Source of the DNA: Eucalyptus grandis
Taxonomy: Eukaryota; Streptophyta; Magnoliopsida; Myrtales; Myrtaceae
DNA length: 64,000 nucleotides
Direction of reading: 5' to 3'
Assembly (NCBI RefSeq): GCF_016545825.1
Contig: NC_052622.1
Coordinates: forward strand, 997,001-1,061,000
Positions within the stretch are counted from its first letter, which is position 1. Each line of letters opens with the position of its first letter. Shown piece by piece: positions 22,986 to 36,800 of the stretch. A program made the position numbers and the translations under genes. Under the pieces are notes generated by a model. That model saw only the letters and a program-made list of their open reading frames with translations. It ran no database searches and was not told where the DNA came from.

Positions 22986-24540
22986 CGGAGACTTTGTGCA
23001 GCTTCAACCAGCTGAAGATTTATCTTTTTCTCCACCTCTTATTGTCTAGACTTTAGGCTGAAGTTCTTGAGAAGCTAAAAACACCGCAAGACAAATCACA
23101 CTCTTTTTTTTCCCAAACAGACATGAACTATATCATCATTTGAACACGATAAAAAACCATGGGATAAAGATTTCACAATCAATGGTCGGAGAATTATAGA
23201 TTTACCCACCATATTAAAGGGGAAGCGTCTATACTCATCTCTAAGAAAAATGAACCACAATAAATTCAGAAACCCTAAAGAGGGATGAGAGGGCGAAGAC
23301 AAAAACAGAAAAAGTGGAATATGAACGCAAGGGATATTTGGCAGTTGATGGATCCCTCTTTTTTTGTGGCCACAAACGTAAAAAAAGACATGAAAAAGCC
23401 TCTTATTCCAAACTCAAGGATCGTCTACCCGGGCCAAATACGGTGTGATGTACCCATAAAAGGAAAAACAAACAAAAAAGGAAAGGAATAAGGAGCAAAG
23501 CAAAGCATTCAAGTTCAACCGAAACGGCATGGCTAATTTGGTGAAGATTCAAGAGGCAGATGGATTATCTTGTTTTGCTAAAATTAAGAAAAAGAGAGTA
23601 GATAGAGAGGGGGAAATTTTTTTGTTTTCTTCGAAAAAAAACGCATATTTTGCCAGTGGGTTTCAGCTTCAGCTGTTGCGGCCTGTGGGACACTCGAAAG
23701 AGAGAGCAGTAAGAAACGAAACGGGTGAAAAGGAGGAGAAAAGGTGGTTCGATAAATATGAGAATTGTCGACATCATCGTACCGTGACGTGAACAGCTAA
23801 CTACTGGGACGTTGACGAGTGGGAAAAATTGCCTCTCACCTAAACTCAGAGGGAGACTCTGTCCTTTTCTTGGGCCAAATAGGAACGGCCTCGGGGCTCT
23901 TCTTCAATCGGTTCCTCTCTTAATGGGTTTATGAGCATTCGGAGGAACTCGAAATTATTACCATGAGAAATTCATGGATAAAATAAATACAGATGTTTCC
24001 TTTAGCTTATCTTTTTCTTTATGTTCATCTTATAATTTATCATTACTTAGGGGTATAAAAAATACCTGAACCGAAAAAGAATTTGGGAAGTTTGACAGTT
24101 GGATTGAGATATCAGTTTTTTTTGTTTTGTTTTGCACACAAGAGATCAAAAGCTACTGACCATGGTGTACTAATCTCAAATCACTTGATTTTCTAATTAG
24201 TATAAGTGTAATTTTTGACGAGACTGCTATGATTTGATAGAAGACTAGCAATGTAAACATATAATGGTATAGGTAGAGCTTTGAGACTCTAGAAATCTTA
24301 GAAGTGACAGAGGTTGAGATTGTAGATGATAACGTAGTTCCAGAAATCAGTGATATCAAACAACCAACAAAATAGTAGCACTTTATAGTCATGGATAAAT
24401 AGAGAATGCATATATATATATATTACTTATGCAATGATTGTAAAGTGATAAGGTAGAATTATATGAGCCTTCGTCTTTCTCTAAGGCGGTAGTAAGTGCT
24501 GAATCATTACAATGACCAAAGGCTACGAGTGAATAAATGA
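22986..24540 (-). promoter_or_regulatory. Upstream and leader region of copy B
   Basis: Nearly base-for-base copy of the copy A upstream region. The leader exon ends at 22986 at the same GTGAGTCG donor. No other gene seen. The close match to A suggests recent duplication or gene conversion of promoter and exon 1. Confidence 0.5.
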
Positions 24541-25520
24541 AATCACTCCATTAAAACTAACCGTGAGAGCTTGTTAAAATATCCAAGAGCCATAACATCA
24601 TTGGAAAGAAGTGGGTCTACAAATAGAAGTAGGACATCGAGGTATAATGTGAGACTTGTTGCAAAAGGATATACACAACGAGAGGGCATTTGTTACAACA
24701 AGGTATCTTCTTCTATTGTAAGACATACTTATATTTGAATATTTCTTGCCTTAATTGCTACATAGGATCTTGAGCTGGAACAGTTGGATGTGAAAATAAT
24801 AGTTTTTCACAATGAGTTAGAAGGGCAAGGAAGAGATGCACCATTTGCCGTAGAAAGAGAGAAAGCTCGTGGAGTAATACAACAATAAATGTTGTTCCTC
24901 AATTGATTCCTAAGAGGATTGGAAAATCTTTCTTTACTATTTAAGACATGAGAGAGATTTCTATCGGAGTAGATGTGCATGAGGCAGCCAAAGGGATCAA
25001 TTATTTCGAGTAAGGAAGACCATATTTGTTTATTAAAGAAATCTTTGTATGGGTTGCAAGAATCTCCCAAGCAGTGGTATAATCGTTTTGATGCTTTTTT
25101 AGCTAGTCAAGACTATTCGAAAAATGGGTTGAACAATCATGTTTAATTTAGGAGAGTGAATGATGGATTGTTTATTTATCTATTATTATTTGTTGATAAC
25201 GTGTTGATAGAAATTGAGATTATGTCTAAAATTGATGCGTTGAAGAGGCAATTGAGTGTTGAGTTTAAGGTGAAAAATTTGGGTGCTACATAGAAAAAGA
25301 AAAATGTTAGAAACACTTATTGGATCAAGTGTAGGAAGAGCTTTTGTTTTAAATTGTGCTGTAAGTTTTACTTGCAATTGAGTTGTTTATTAGTAGATCA
25401 TTTGCTGCGAGTTATTCTCATTGGTGAGTTACCAATACATAGACCAAACAACATAAATTTCTAATGTTTTTTATTAGTCCTAATTTATTTCTATGGTGAT
25501 TTTGCATTGATTTAATTTGC
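24540..25520 (+). mobile_element. Ty1/copia relic, unit B
   Basis: Same relic and same internal deletion junction as in unit A. VCLLKKSL-type and QWYN motifs lie near 25025-25085. Interrupted at about 24820-24977 by an unmatched segment. Confidence 0.72.
24822..24977. other. ~155-bp unidentified insert in the unit B copia relic
   Basis: Units A, C and D run directly from the HDELEEP-type codons into YMRKPKG, but unit B has about 155 extra bases here with no recognisable motif. Edges are approximate and no clear target duplication is seen. Confidence 0.4.
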
Positions 25521-27687
25521 AAGATCCAATATTTTCCACATTTATTTCACAAAAATTTCGATGGACAAGTCACCATATCAATTGTAAAATACAAAAGATG
25601 AGGACGATATAGCTAATGCGATGTGGATTCATGAGGACACCAAATGGCATTGGCCTTGAATTAAATTAATTATCGATAATGCAGGCCTTTAATTAAATCG
25701 CATATCTTTACTAATATATAAAGCCAAAGCACACGCCTTATGCATATGATCAATATTCCCCATTTAACATGTTCCTACATCACAACAATTTTGATCCTCT
25801 CGACTATTCCATATATTTCTTTTTCAATTATTAAGTACATTTTATAGTGCAAAATCAACATAGCTGGAAAGCATCTTCCCCTTGCATACTCATACAGAGG
25901 CATGTTTTCCAAACAAAGATGCAATCCAACTTCCACAACTGCTAGTAGTAATTGAGTATCTTGGAAAGGCAACCATAACAATCTCAATGAACCTTATACA
26001 AAGCTAAACGGCTCTTAAGCTAGATTCAAAAATCTAAATATTGTACAAATCACATGAATATTTGTCAATTGAGATGGTAGATATTTTCTCCTTTAGCAAA
26101 CTAATAACCTTAAGTCGGGTTGACAAATAGAGTGTGTTTAGAAACTCTATCAAATATTTGCAATTACCTTTCCACTACTCACAATATCTACATGTAGTAG
26201 TTGATATTGAGAGAAGTATGTATGTGTTTGTCTAAATTAAGCAATAATTAAGTATTGGAGAAGTAATGCTAAATCATGCATTGGCAGAGTATATACATCA
26301 TTGATTAATTGAAGAATTCAACTCAAGGGTCATTATTCCAACATGTATATATTGTGGAAAGTCATCATTTGGTTTATTGGTAGTTTGGTTAAAATGATTG
26401 AAAAAGAACTACTCATTACAAATAACATTTTACATAAGTAGATAATCCAATTTTACTTTAAAATAAATTCAAAATGAATTCTTGTCATTTTGATCAATGG
26501 GATTCATCCCAACAAAATTTCCATTTAAAAGTACTCTCACTTGATATTGATTTGCTTCCTCATGTAACTTTCGTGGGTTTATTTGATGCACAAAATCCCT
26601 TTTTCTTATTTATGAGGACACTAAGGTACTTTTCTTGGCATGGGATTGACTCATCCAAGACAACGTTTTTGTTTTAAGAAAAGGAATTATTGTAATATGA
26701 TGTTTTATAACAATCACATTAGTATTGGATTGTAGCTGACAAACTGGCCATGGATCTTGATTTAGACCAACCGAAATTCATTCCTGACAATTGATGAGGG
26801 AGATGGGCACGTTGTGTTTCTAGTCCAGTCTTGTCCAAAGATTTTTTAATCACGAGAAAGGAAAACAAAGGGAAAAGCAGAAAGCTTATACAGAAATTTT
26901 ATTTCGTTTTTCTTATTTATTTGAATATCTTCTTATTAGTTGCTAAGATGGATGCATTGCACATCTTAGTTATCTCATGTATCACTCAATATCCGTAAAT
27001 GCCTGTCCCTCCAATCCCCTTCCAACTAAGGCATCACCTTCAGAACATGTCATCACTCACGAGCTCAGATGTAAGCTAGCTACTGTCGGATGAAAAAAGT
27101 TGGACCTTGTTATTTGGGATGATTTACAACTGAGTAGCCTCATATCGCAACACGACAATTTTAATTCCAGAACATTTCAGATGCCCATGAACCTCATGTC
27201 GGCATATGTCTATGCTGAGGAAAATTATAGAGGTGAAGGATGAACACTTTTTGGCTTAGCCAACCTTTAAGAGGTGTCCGACCAAAAAATAAAATAAATA
27301 AAAAAACTCAGACATGTCCCATGGCATTGCTGAAATGTACACAAGCAGTTCGAAAATATGCTCAACAGAGACGTTTCTTTCTTGGAATCGATTGATGTGT
27401 AATTCTAATGTGAAAGCCCAAGGTGCAGGCAAGTTATTTCCTTTGTTTCTGAATCTTCATCGTCTAGTTTTGTCATTGCTCATTTTTAATTTGATCTTTC
27501 TTTGCCTTTGCTATTCTTAATCATGGATTTTCAAAATGCCTACCATGAATCTCATGTATATGTTGCCGTGATAGTGTTAAGGAGAATCTATCTGAGTAAA
27601 GATGTCACTGAGTGATATTGCTGTAATTCTTATTTTATTCTATTTAACAGATATTATTAGACTTATGTTGGGTGATGGCAAATTAGT
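25521..27687. other. Spacer and 3' flank of copy C
   Basis: Homologous to the 3' flank of copy B without its Mutator-like insertion. No gene seen; scattered short frames are not conserved. Confidence 0.5.
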
Positions 27688-27804
27688 TTAACACTCCGGC
27701 AATCTGACGAACAACCCCGTCTCAACATCTGTACTCCAGCTGCTCCGGCTATGTATTGCTGCTGCTGTCAAATGAGCTGTTGACTGCCAAGGATTTGCAT
27801 ATTA
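27688..27804 (-). pseudogene. Copy C exon 7 relic opening with a stop codon
   Basis: 117 bp, same length as in copy B, after a TTTCAG acceptor. The first codon is TAA. The remaining 37 codons are open (YANPWQSTAH.. to VETGLFVRLPEC) but would not be translated in phase. A downstream alternative AG would be needed to bypass the stop. Confidence 0.8.
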
Positions 27805-30800
27805 CTGAAATTGGAAGAAAGAAAAAAAAGGATACAAAACGCTCTATCAAATAAATGAAATTATAAATGCAATTGAAAGATGATGGGGACCTAGAAACCT
27901 TCAATGAATTAAAATGGGGAAAGCTAAAGCGCAACTTGAGATTTAATGGCATTGAACAAGCCTTCCACTGCTACAGCTGTATAGCTTTTTGTGCAAAAGT
28001 CTATATACCTCTTACCTTTTTTTTTTTTATAAAAAAAAACAAGCCTTCCACTGGATCCAAATTAGGCGATGCAAGCATATATGTCTATGCACCCAGATCA
28101 ATCAACAGTCACTAGGAAATTTCAATTTTTCCCAACATCTGACTCTAGAAGATGCTCTCCTACCTTACTCGAAAAAAAAAAAAAAGCTCTAAAAGTAGTT
28201 AGCTACACCAGACATGATTACTAAAATTGGTTCCACCTATAGTCAACGTCCAAAGTACAGACTAGTATCTCATAATAGTAATATCCTCATGGGTCGTATC
28301 TATAGTTTGTTAGTTTTTGTTATCAAGTCAGCATTTTCTAAACAGATTACAAAATCATAGAAAGACATAGGAACTTTCAGTCCTTCTACAATCCCATGTC
28401 AGAAACATTGAATTGTACCTGCTGATAGTAACTTGGGTAGTAGTTTTCTCAACATCAGTTACTCAGAAACCTTTATTATCATATTGGCAATTACTAACTT
28501 TCTGATATTTTCGCTAGGAAAGTTGAATATTTCCCAACAACTAACTCTAGAACTGGTTCTCTTCCGTTCTCAAAAAAGAAAAAGAAGCAGAACACAAAAG
28601 AAAAAAGAAAAGAAAAAAAACCTCCAAAGGTGATTAGGTACGCCAAATGTGATCACTAAGAACTTTGGATGCATCTATAGTCCCCCATTGGAAAACAAAA
28701 AAAATAATCTTTGGGGAAACAAATTTCCCAAAATGGTGATACTCACGATGCAGGTCACTAATTTAGTGCTAGTAACCTTTTTCTTTTCAAGTTAATAACT
28801 TTCCAAGCATATCATGTAATGGCCACGGGATCATGGAAAGACACAGATTTGGGTCCATCTACAATTTTACAGTCCCATACACATAATTGTATCTCCTGAT
28901 CTTCCCTAAAATTTGTTTTCCCAACATGAATTAGTAACTTTGCATTATTAACTTCTATTATGGAGTCAATCACTTTCTTAACAGATCAAGTGCGGGACCG
29001 TAGAAGGACATGGAGATTTGAGTTTGTCTACAGTTCCATGTAAAAAAGAATTGTAGAATTGTATCTTGTGACGGTAAATTTATCATTGTGGTGGTAATTT
29101 TCTCAACTTAGATTAGTAGCTTAGTGTTAGTAATAAGTTGCAAGCTGATTATGCAGTCTCAAGATCATAGAATTCTTTGGTGATGTTCAACCTATGTGCT
29201 CATTCCAACTTATGCTATCAAAAACAAAACTTCTCATAGATAGAGGAAGGTTCAATATAAATACTGGTACATAACCATGAAATTAAGCATCTCTCATTAT
29301 GGACTGTCCTTTTCATAAAAACTGATCATGTTGCAGTACTCTTTAGAGGTTTTAACACCAGAACTAATTCAGAGTAAGACAAACTGATGACCAGCTCATT
29401 TAACCAGTACAATAAACCGCACATCACACAATCTACTAATATTGGTTTGATGGACAAAAGCAACAAGCTTCTTCACTACACAAGCCCATCGAACATCAGG
29501 GCAAAAAACATTATTAATCATTGAAGACCACTCTCTGGTCTTAGGCAGATCATAAAACTACACTGCTAGATCACACATGAAATTCATTAAGAGATTCTAT
29601 TGCAGGTTTCACAAGTTTGTGGAAAGTGGTTAATATATGCACAGAAGAGTGATGATGCATGGCAAGTGATAGAGGAAGGCAATAAAAGCATAGATGGGAA
29701 AGAGGGTGACACCTTTGCAAGAAGCTTTGCCTTCTCTTCTTTCAGAGACCTCTCCTGAATTACAGCAAATAAAGTTGCTAGATTAATATAACCAGAAATT
29801 TAACAATGCCTGATGAGATTGGCCATGCATTCATCATATTTGTGCACTAACCTTTGCTTGTAACTGCTGTATCTGATCGTTGAATAATTGAGCCTGTGAA
29901 AGAGATCCATAGAAATATTTTAACTTTCATGTGTGAGCATGTCGTCCCCATTTTTTTCTTGGTAAAGGTAACAAAATACAGATTTTTTTAATTTATTTAT
30001 TTTATATTCTAGTTTGTGTTAATGAGTGTCAATTTGTGTTAGTAAGTGTCAAGAACCCATTGGTAAAAAATGATTCATGACTATTTTGTTAGAGATAAGA
30101 AAAATTAGCCATTTAAGCAAACCAAATAAACTTGTTAACTAATCAAATAAAAGTTGGTGACGGAATTAGTTGGTTACTTAATCAGAGAAAAGTTTTTTTT
30201 TTTTGGTAAAGGTAAGAATTAATCAGAGAAAAGTTGGTAATTTCTATAATTAAGATTGGTAATTTATAGTTGGGTTCATAAGTAAGGCAAACATTTATGT
30301 TTGCACAAGTCAAACCAGTGAAGTGCGAAGAGGAGAGATTATTTTTATCAACAGAATTTATCTTATGACTACGAAAGCGATACAGAGAAGAAAGATCAAC
30401 TGAAGTGAACTCGTTGGCACGTAAGACAGTAGAGAAAATAGTAGACCCCACTCTCCACCATAACAGAATGTTTCCACTTTATCCCAAGAGTAGTCAAAGG
30501 AAGGGTTAGAGTAGGAAAAAATGCACTAAGAAAGACCAAATAAGCGTTGGTAAGTTAGTCCCCAAAAAATAAGTCTATAATTCAATAAAGTTAGTCAAAT
30601 AGAGTTGGTAATTAAAGCGAAAAACCAGTCTATAAGTTATTCAAATAAATATCTGCAAATATATAAGAGCTATTAAATTTAAAGGAATGGTAAAAAAAAA
30701 AAAAAAATTTATTAAAAATAAGAGATTTTTTTTTTGGTAACCGTGGAACCGCTTCACAGCTGAGCGCTCAACGTAAACCACGGGGGCACTAGCGCGGGGA

Positions 30801-33800
30801 CCCACCTCCCATGGCATCCCACTTAAGTTGCGCAACAGAATGAGCTGGGGATTCAAACCCTACCCAACGGGGGGGCAATGTATGCTAGAACCAACTCGCC
30901 CACAATGGGATGGATAAAATAAGAGATATTGATAATTGCACATTGTTAAAAAGAGTTGGTGATTTCATAAAAAGTGTAAGTAAGTCACCAATAAGTTACT
31001 TAGAAATCAGACAATTGAAAACTTTTTTTTGTCACGGTTTTTTGTCACAACTCTTTCAGAGGTTTATCAAAAACCATCCAATTTATTTTGGAAAAACAAA
31101 CAAGAGAGTTGTCCAAATAACTTTAGGCAAAATAATGATAGAAGAATAATCATGATCTTTTCCTTGTTTATTGGAAAAAAAGAACAGGTCAATAACTATG
31201 AAGAAAAAGGGTGATTTGTCAATGTGCTTTCATCCTTTCATATAAGGTAGAAAACGCCATGTATGCTTGGAGAAAAATTGATTCTCTCCTTTCATATGCC
31301 AAGTTTAACATTTTTAGTCTATTCAGTTCCAATCTTACCATGCCATTGCATTCTGTATTGAAATTGGTGTTTTGGCTCCTGTACGCATATGATCAGTCCT
31401 GTTAGTCATTCGAGGGAAATTGTTTCTCATTGTTTTCCTTCTCACCATATCCATGCCTTTAAACACAGTAGCTACCCGACAAATATTCTCAAGACATCTA
31501 CTTCGCTCAGAGAAGAGGACAAATATGCCAAAGACGCATGTACCTTTCTTTCCCTAACGCTGCCCAAACTTCGCTCGAGCTGATCCCCCATCCGTTGGAT
31601 ATCGTCGATCGAGCAAGATCCAAGACATTGTCCTGATAGCTTCCTGATGTAGAAAAGAAAAGGAGTACCATAGTTTAGGGAATTAGATATGATTAATCCA
31701 TTTCAATCCACAATATAAAAGAGAGAAGTCTCAAAATTTGTGGACCGTAGAGAAACTTCAAGAAGCTCAATCTTCCTCTCCATATCAGTGGTTTCTTGCT
31801 TCAGACGCTGCATATATAGAGATTGTGATATTTATGAATCCAGTAAATGGAACAATACAAACTGAACAAATTTGAAATTAGTAATGGATAAAACCAATCA
31901 TAGTGAACAAATCTGTAACACCACAGGATCCTGCAAAACTAAGACTGCTACTACAAGAACCCTAATGTCTTTGCAAAATTTGTAGCTGCCACAGTCGATT
32001 CTATGGCTTACCACCTCAGTAATTCTTGAGATCAAAAGTAGGGTTCTTATCAAGAACGCGGTTCAATACTATTACAATCTGCAAATACATACATACATGT
32101 TCACACCAACAATCAATTTTAAGACTTCCTTCAAGAAAACAATAAGATGTAATGCCCAAGGAGGGCTTGTTTCTGAGGTATAAAGTGGTGGATGATTGAG
32201 TGGGATTTCAGAAGCTGAAAGCATTTTAGAGGACCAGTTAATGTCCTGAGGACATGTACAAAGATCAAAATAGCACTTTTAATGTTATAATTAACTTGAA
32301 ACCTAGTTGTCTCTCTATACATATCAGCAGTTTCTCCTCTCTGCTTCCCAGCCATTGCCAAACCACATGAATAAGAGTGTTAAGACTTGCGATAATATTA
32401 CAGGTCCTTCATCAAACCATAACAGCACTTTGATAGCACAGCTTTGGCGGCTCTCTCAATTTTTTTTTTTTTTTTTTTTTTTTTTGGGTAAGGAGTGGCT
32501 ATCTCAAATTATTCCCACCTGTACTAGACTAAAATTTTGAGATACTTGACTTTTGCTGTAAAGTATGAAATTTGGATGAGTTTTCTAGAATTTGGTTCAC
32601 GAGAGGTAATGCATACTTAAATAATAATTCTAGACATATTAAGACTTGTCTCCTAATCTTTTTTTACTTTATGACCCAAAAAAAAAAAATCGTTTACTAA
32701 TTGATGATGTAGATTCCTGAGAGGTACTTAAACGAGTTTACTAACTTAAAGAACATTGATGAAATGCCACATCGCTTAGTAAACCAATGTAGAAGGTAAT
32801 CCCAGCATTCCTCATGCTTAAGAACCATGAAGCATCTCTCATGTACCAAAGCACGCGTCACATATATGTATTTATTTTTTCAAAGTGAAAGGTTTACTGC
32901 TATCACTCAGACAAGAGATGTATTTATGAATGTGCCTTCCAAGTTGCTGTCCCCATTAATGGTCATATTCTGTTGATGCAGACTAAAAGACTTGCAAGAG
33001 TTAAAATTTGAAATATTGACGTTTTTACTAAACTCCGGTGAAGATGGATGTAATGAAAATCAACAACTCAAATAAGAGTAAAAAATGATTAGGATTCTTC
33101 TTCTATTTAAAATAGCAATCTTATCAATTAAGATTTGAGCACCGTTAGGATTTAATTAAGTTCATTATTCCAGTAGCGGGACATTGTATCTCTTGTGTAG
33201 ATGTTTCCTATTTCAATCGTGCTTCTTATGAGAAGTTTTCCATATTAAGTAAGAGTAGGATTTCTAGAATAATTTATGAATAAAAATCGAACTGCTCAAC
33301 TTGCTTAACCTCTACATAATGTGCTTGAATAGTTAAAATATTACTAGTCCGACGTTATTGACTTCTATTGACTAACAAACATGGCAACTTGTTTAATTAA
33401 ACTGAGAATCTCTCTGAACTCCTAACGAATGCACCTAATATATCATCATGGAAAGGTTAGAGAACTGACCAGAATATATTGTTCCATACTAGCCTGGTAA
33501 GTAGCCGCATCATTTGTAGATCTGCGATATTGATCAATTGTCTTTCGGATTCTGAAAAATTTGCAAAGATAAGATATGAGCTTAGCCACTGGGAATACAT
33601 TCTCCAAATTAATCAGGTATTATCAAAACTCAAGCAATCAAACATTAAACAAAGTAATGATCTTTTTGGTGAATCATGCATGACTTCCAGTGAATATGTA
33701 TCACCATCACTCACAAACAGAATATGCAAGGAGCATAAGCCTCTGCAAGAAGCTTTTACCCTCTCAGCCAACTTGTTTGCAACGATATGAAGTACTTCGA

Positions 33801-36800
33801 AAAGTTCTGGATGCCCACCTTATACTTTGTAATTAATTGATGCCAAAAAGAGTGGAGAGAAGTAGGATGTAACACAAATTAAAACTTAAATGGATAGGTC
33901 GCTCACAACTCGTAAGAATTCATCTACGAGATAAGAGTAAAATAAGAAATACTTCTTGTTCTCAAGCCAACAACTAAATAAGTTATAAATCAAAACAAGT
34001 CTATCTTCTCATTCATCATAGTATGCTTATATAGATGAGTTTGGAACAACTATTGAAGCATGAGTAATTATCAAGACTCATTGAAAAGACAAAAAGACTC
34101 ATAGGAAAGACAAAACTAGTTTTACTAGAAAACAACTATAATTTAAATAAGGACACCGGAAAATGACATTTACTAGACCTTGAAAATATGAGAATCAAAT
34201 ATAGTTGCTGTAAGTCTCCTAGTTTTACTAGTTCTAAATTAATGGAATGTTCCAGCATCAATAATCATGCCAGCAAACACCTCCCACGTGTTCACGGTGG
34301 CCTCGGCTTGGGATTTGACTAGGAGGAGGAAGACTCGGGTCTCCTGGCACACGTTTATATGGAATAACTCAATCACTCCAAGATACCAACTAAATCTTTG
34401 GTTCATTGCCAAACACAAACTTCCTACCCAAGCTCTATTATTATCTTATGCTAGGATAGAAAATGCCTTGTGTCCATTCTGCAATGAGGTGCCGGATTCC
34501 ATAGGCCACCTATTTTTTCGATGTTGCATCTCTGCTGGCATCACTTTCTTTTGGGCCTCCAGATGCAATTTGCTGTCGCGGAACAGTTTGTGGGTCAAGA
34601 ACCTCAATTGGACCGTCTCCTTCCTTGTAGGCAAAGACTTCTACAAGTGCATTGCTCACTTCTCTTTTAGTGCTCTTTGTTATTTCATTTGGAAACACAA
34701 GAATGGCATCCTCTTTAGAGAACATCACTTATCCATCAACTCATCAAGGTCGTTAGAGACAAAGCCACCACCTTCAGGAGTGTGGATGATACTTATAGAA
34801 ATCGGATATTGCAGCGTAGCTGGGGTATTGCTCTGATCATTTTTTTCAGCTGGGGAATCTTCTACTTCGGCAGGGCCCTAGCTTGGCATTTGCTGTCTGG
34901 ACACTCTTCCTTCACATGGGTGCTTCCTTGATGGCTTTTCACTTTTGTCGTTGGTGGATGCGGGTGTAGATTGTGGTTCATCTGGCCTTCTGTGGCCTCC
35001 CGTTGCTTTCCTTTTCCTTTTGCCATTATTTTGGCTGTTTTTGCTTCCTCAGGCCCGCTCTTGCGGTCCTCTTTTGCATTCGGCTTCCTTTCACTTACTT
35101 TGACTGTTGTCTTATTGAGTGCAAGTTTTGTGGTGCCGAATCTTTTGTAATCATTGGTTCAAGCTACATATTCTTACACTTTACCAAAAAAAATAAAAAA
35201 ATAAAAAAAAATCATGCCAGCAATATTTTTCTTCAAAATTTAGCGTAAATGTTCAATTTCACATTATAAAAGTATATTATGTGCGCACGCGAAGTATATT
35301 TAAATGTGAGCGTAGAGTGAACTAACGCAATGTTTTTTGCCCAAGCCCAAAGTCTTCAATATATTCTACATGCCACTCCATGTAAGTAAGAAGTAAGAAC
35401 AGCACATGATGCTTGAAAAATCATTGTGAAGCAATACGAGGACTTACTACTTCAGAGCGAAATTGTAAGAGCAAGCAGTTGCACCTACATTTAACTTGTG
35501 ACTTCAAGTACTTTTTTTCCCGGTAAATGAAGAAGAGGGAATACTTACATGGTGAGCAACTAAAATGGCAGTCACTTTTGGACATAAATACTCTATTTAT
35601 AAGAAATCCAAGAGATCAATGTGTCGTGTCATATTAGCCTTAATCTATTATACTGGTGAATGCACTCGATCCCATAAAAGCACCACTACACAAATCTAGT
35701 CAAGCCCATAATCTTATTCACCTTTCAGAGCACCCTATAATTAAAAGAACCTGAAGTTGAAGATGTCAAGACTGGTTTCACAGGCTTTTGCTTAGGGTTA
35801 AAGTACCACTAAAAAATCAACTTGAAAATCTTTTGCAGGTTTTGTTTGATTCAGACGAGAGATTAATTATGCTTTAACTTTCGATTCAATGAACCATGAT
35901 TTGAAATGCTTCTTGATTATGGCAGTAGATAGGTAACACATTATTTGTTACCAACTAATATAATGCATTTCATATGAAATTTCTAGTTTTTTTTTTTTTT
36001 TTTGGTGACCTAGGATTCATCAGGCCTGACTTTCGCTTACGCTAAGCCAGCCCACGGCCCAAACAATACGCGGTATACCTTGGACCAAGTGTCAATATCT
36101 AAGGGGAATAGCACATGACCTCACCACTATGGCCCCCCACTTAAGACGTGTTAGCAGCTGTAGAATTTCAACCCTGGAACCTCGACGATGAAGTGCCCAA
36201 AGCCGAACCAACACAGCTGCCCACCGGTGGGTTGAAATTTCTAGTTTTTGCCTTGTGTTATGGTCATAAACTTGAAACATGGATCTGCATGATTTGTAAG
36301 ATAGCTATTATCACATAGGATACATAAAATAGTCTTAATTCACGTCTAAGTGGTATAATTACAACGAATTGAATCAAACAAGGTATGGTTTGAAAGGCTT
36401 CACCCTTTTCAACTTAAGTTTGGTTTTCTTCAACAATTTTCCAAGCAAACAAATTTGTTTGGGAAAGATCTACTTCGAGTAGAATAATACCTAACTGCAT
36501 ATACGCTTAATCATCATGCCCCGAGAATTAGTTATGGAGATCAATCCCTAGAAGCAGCCTTAACACCTCTAACACTTCAAAAAAAAAAAAAAACACTACA
36601 CGGCGTGTTCATTTCATATCAATGTGGAATTGGGGGGAAGGCTGAACTGCTACTTGTCAAAACCAGAAGGACCAAACAATATCAGTCCCTAGTTTCACTA
36701 ACATCAAATTATGTTTTCATTCCCCAAGACAAAGTACTAACTTTCCTAACATGTGAAGTAGCTGGGGTGATCAGTACTTGCAAGATATTCAACAATTCGT

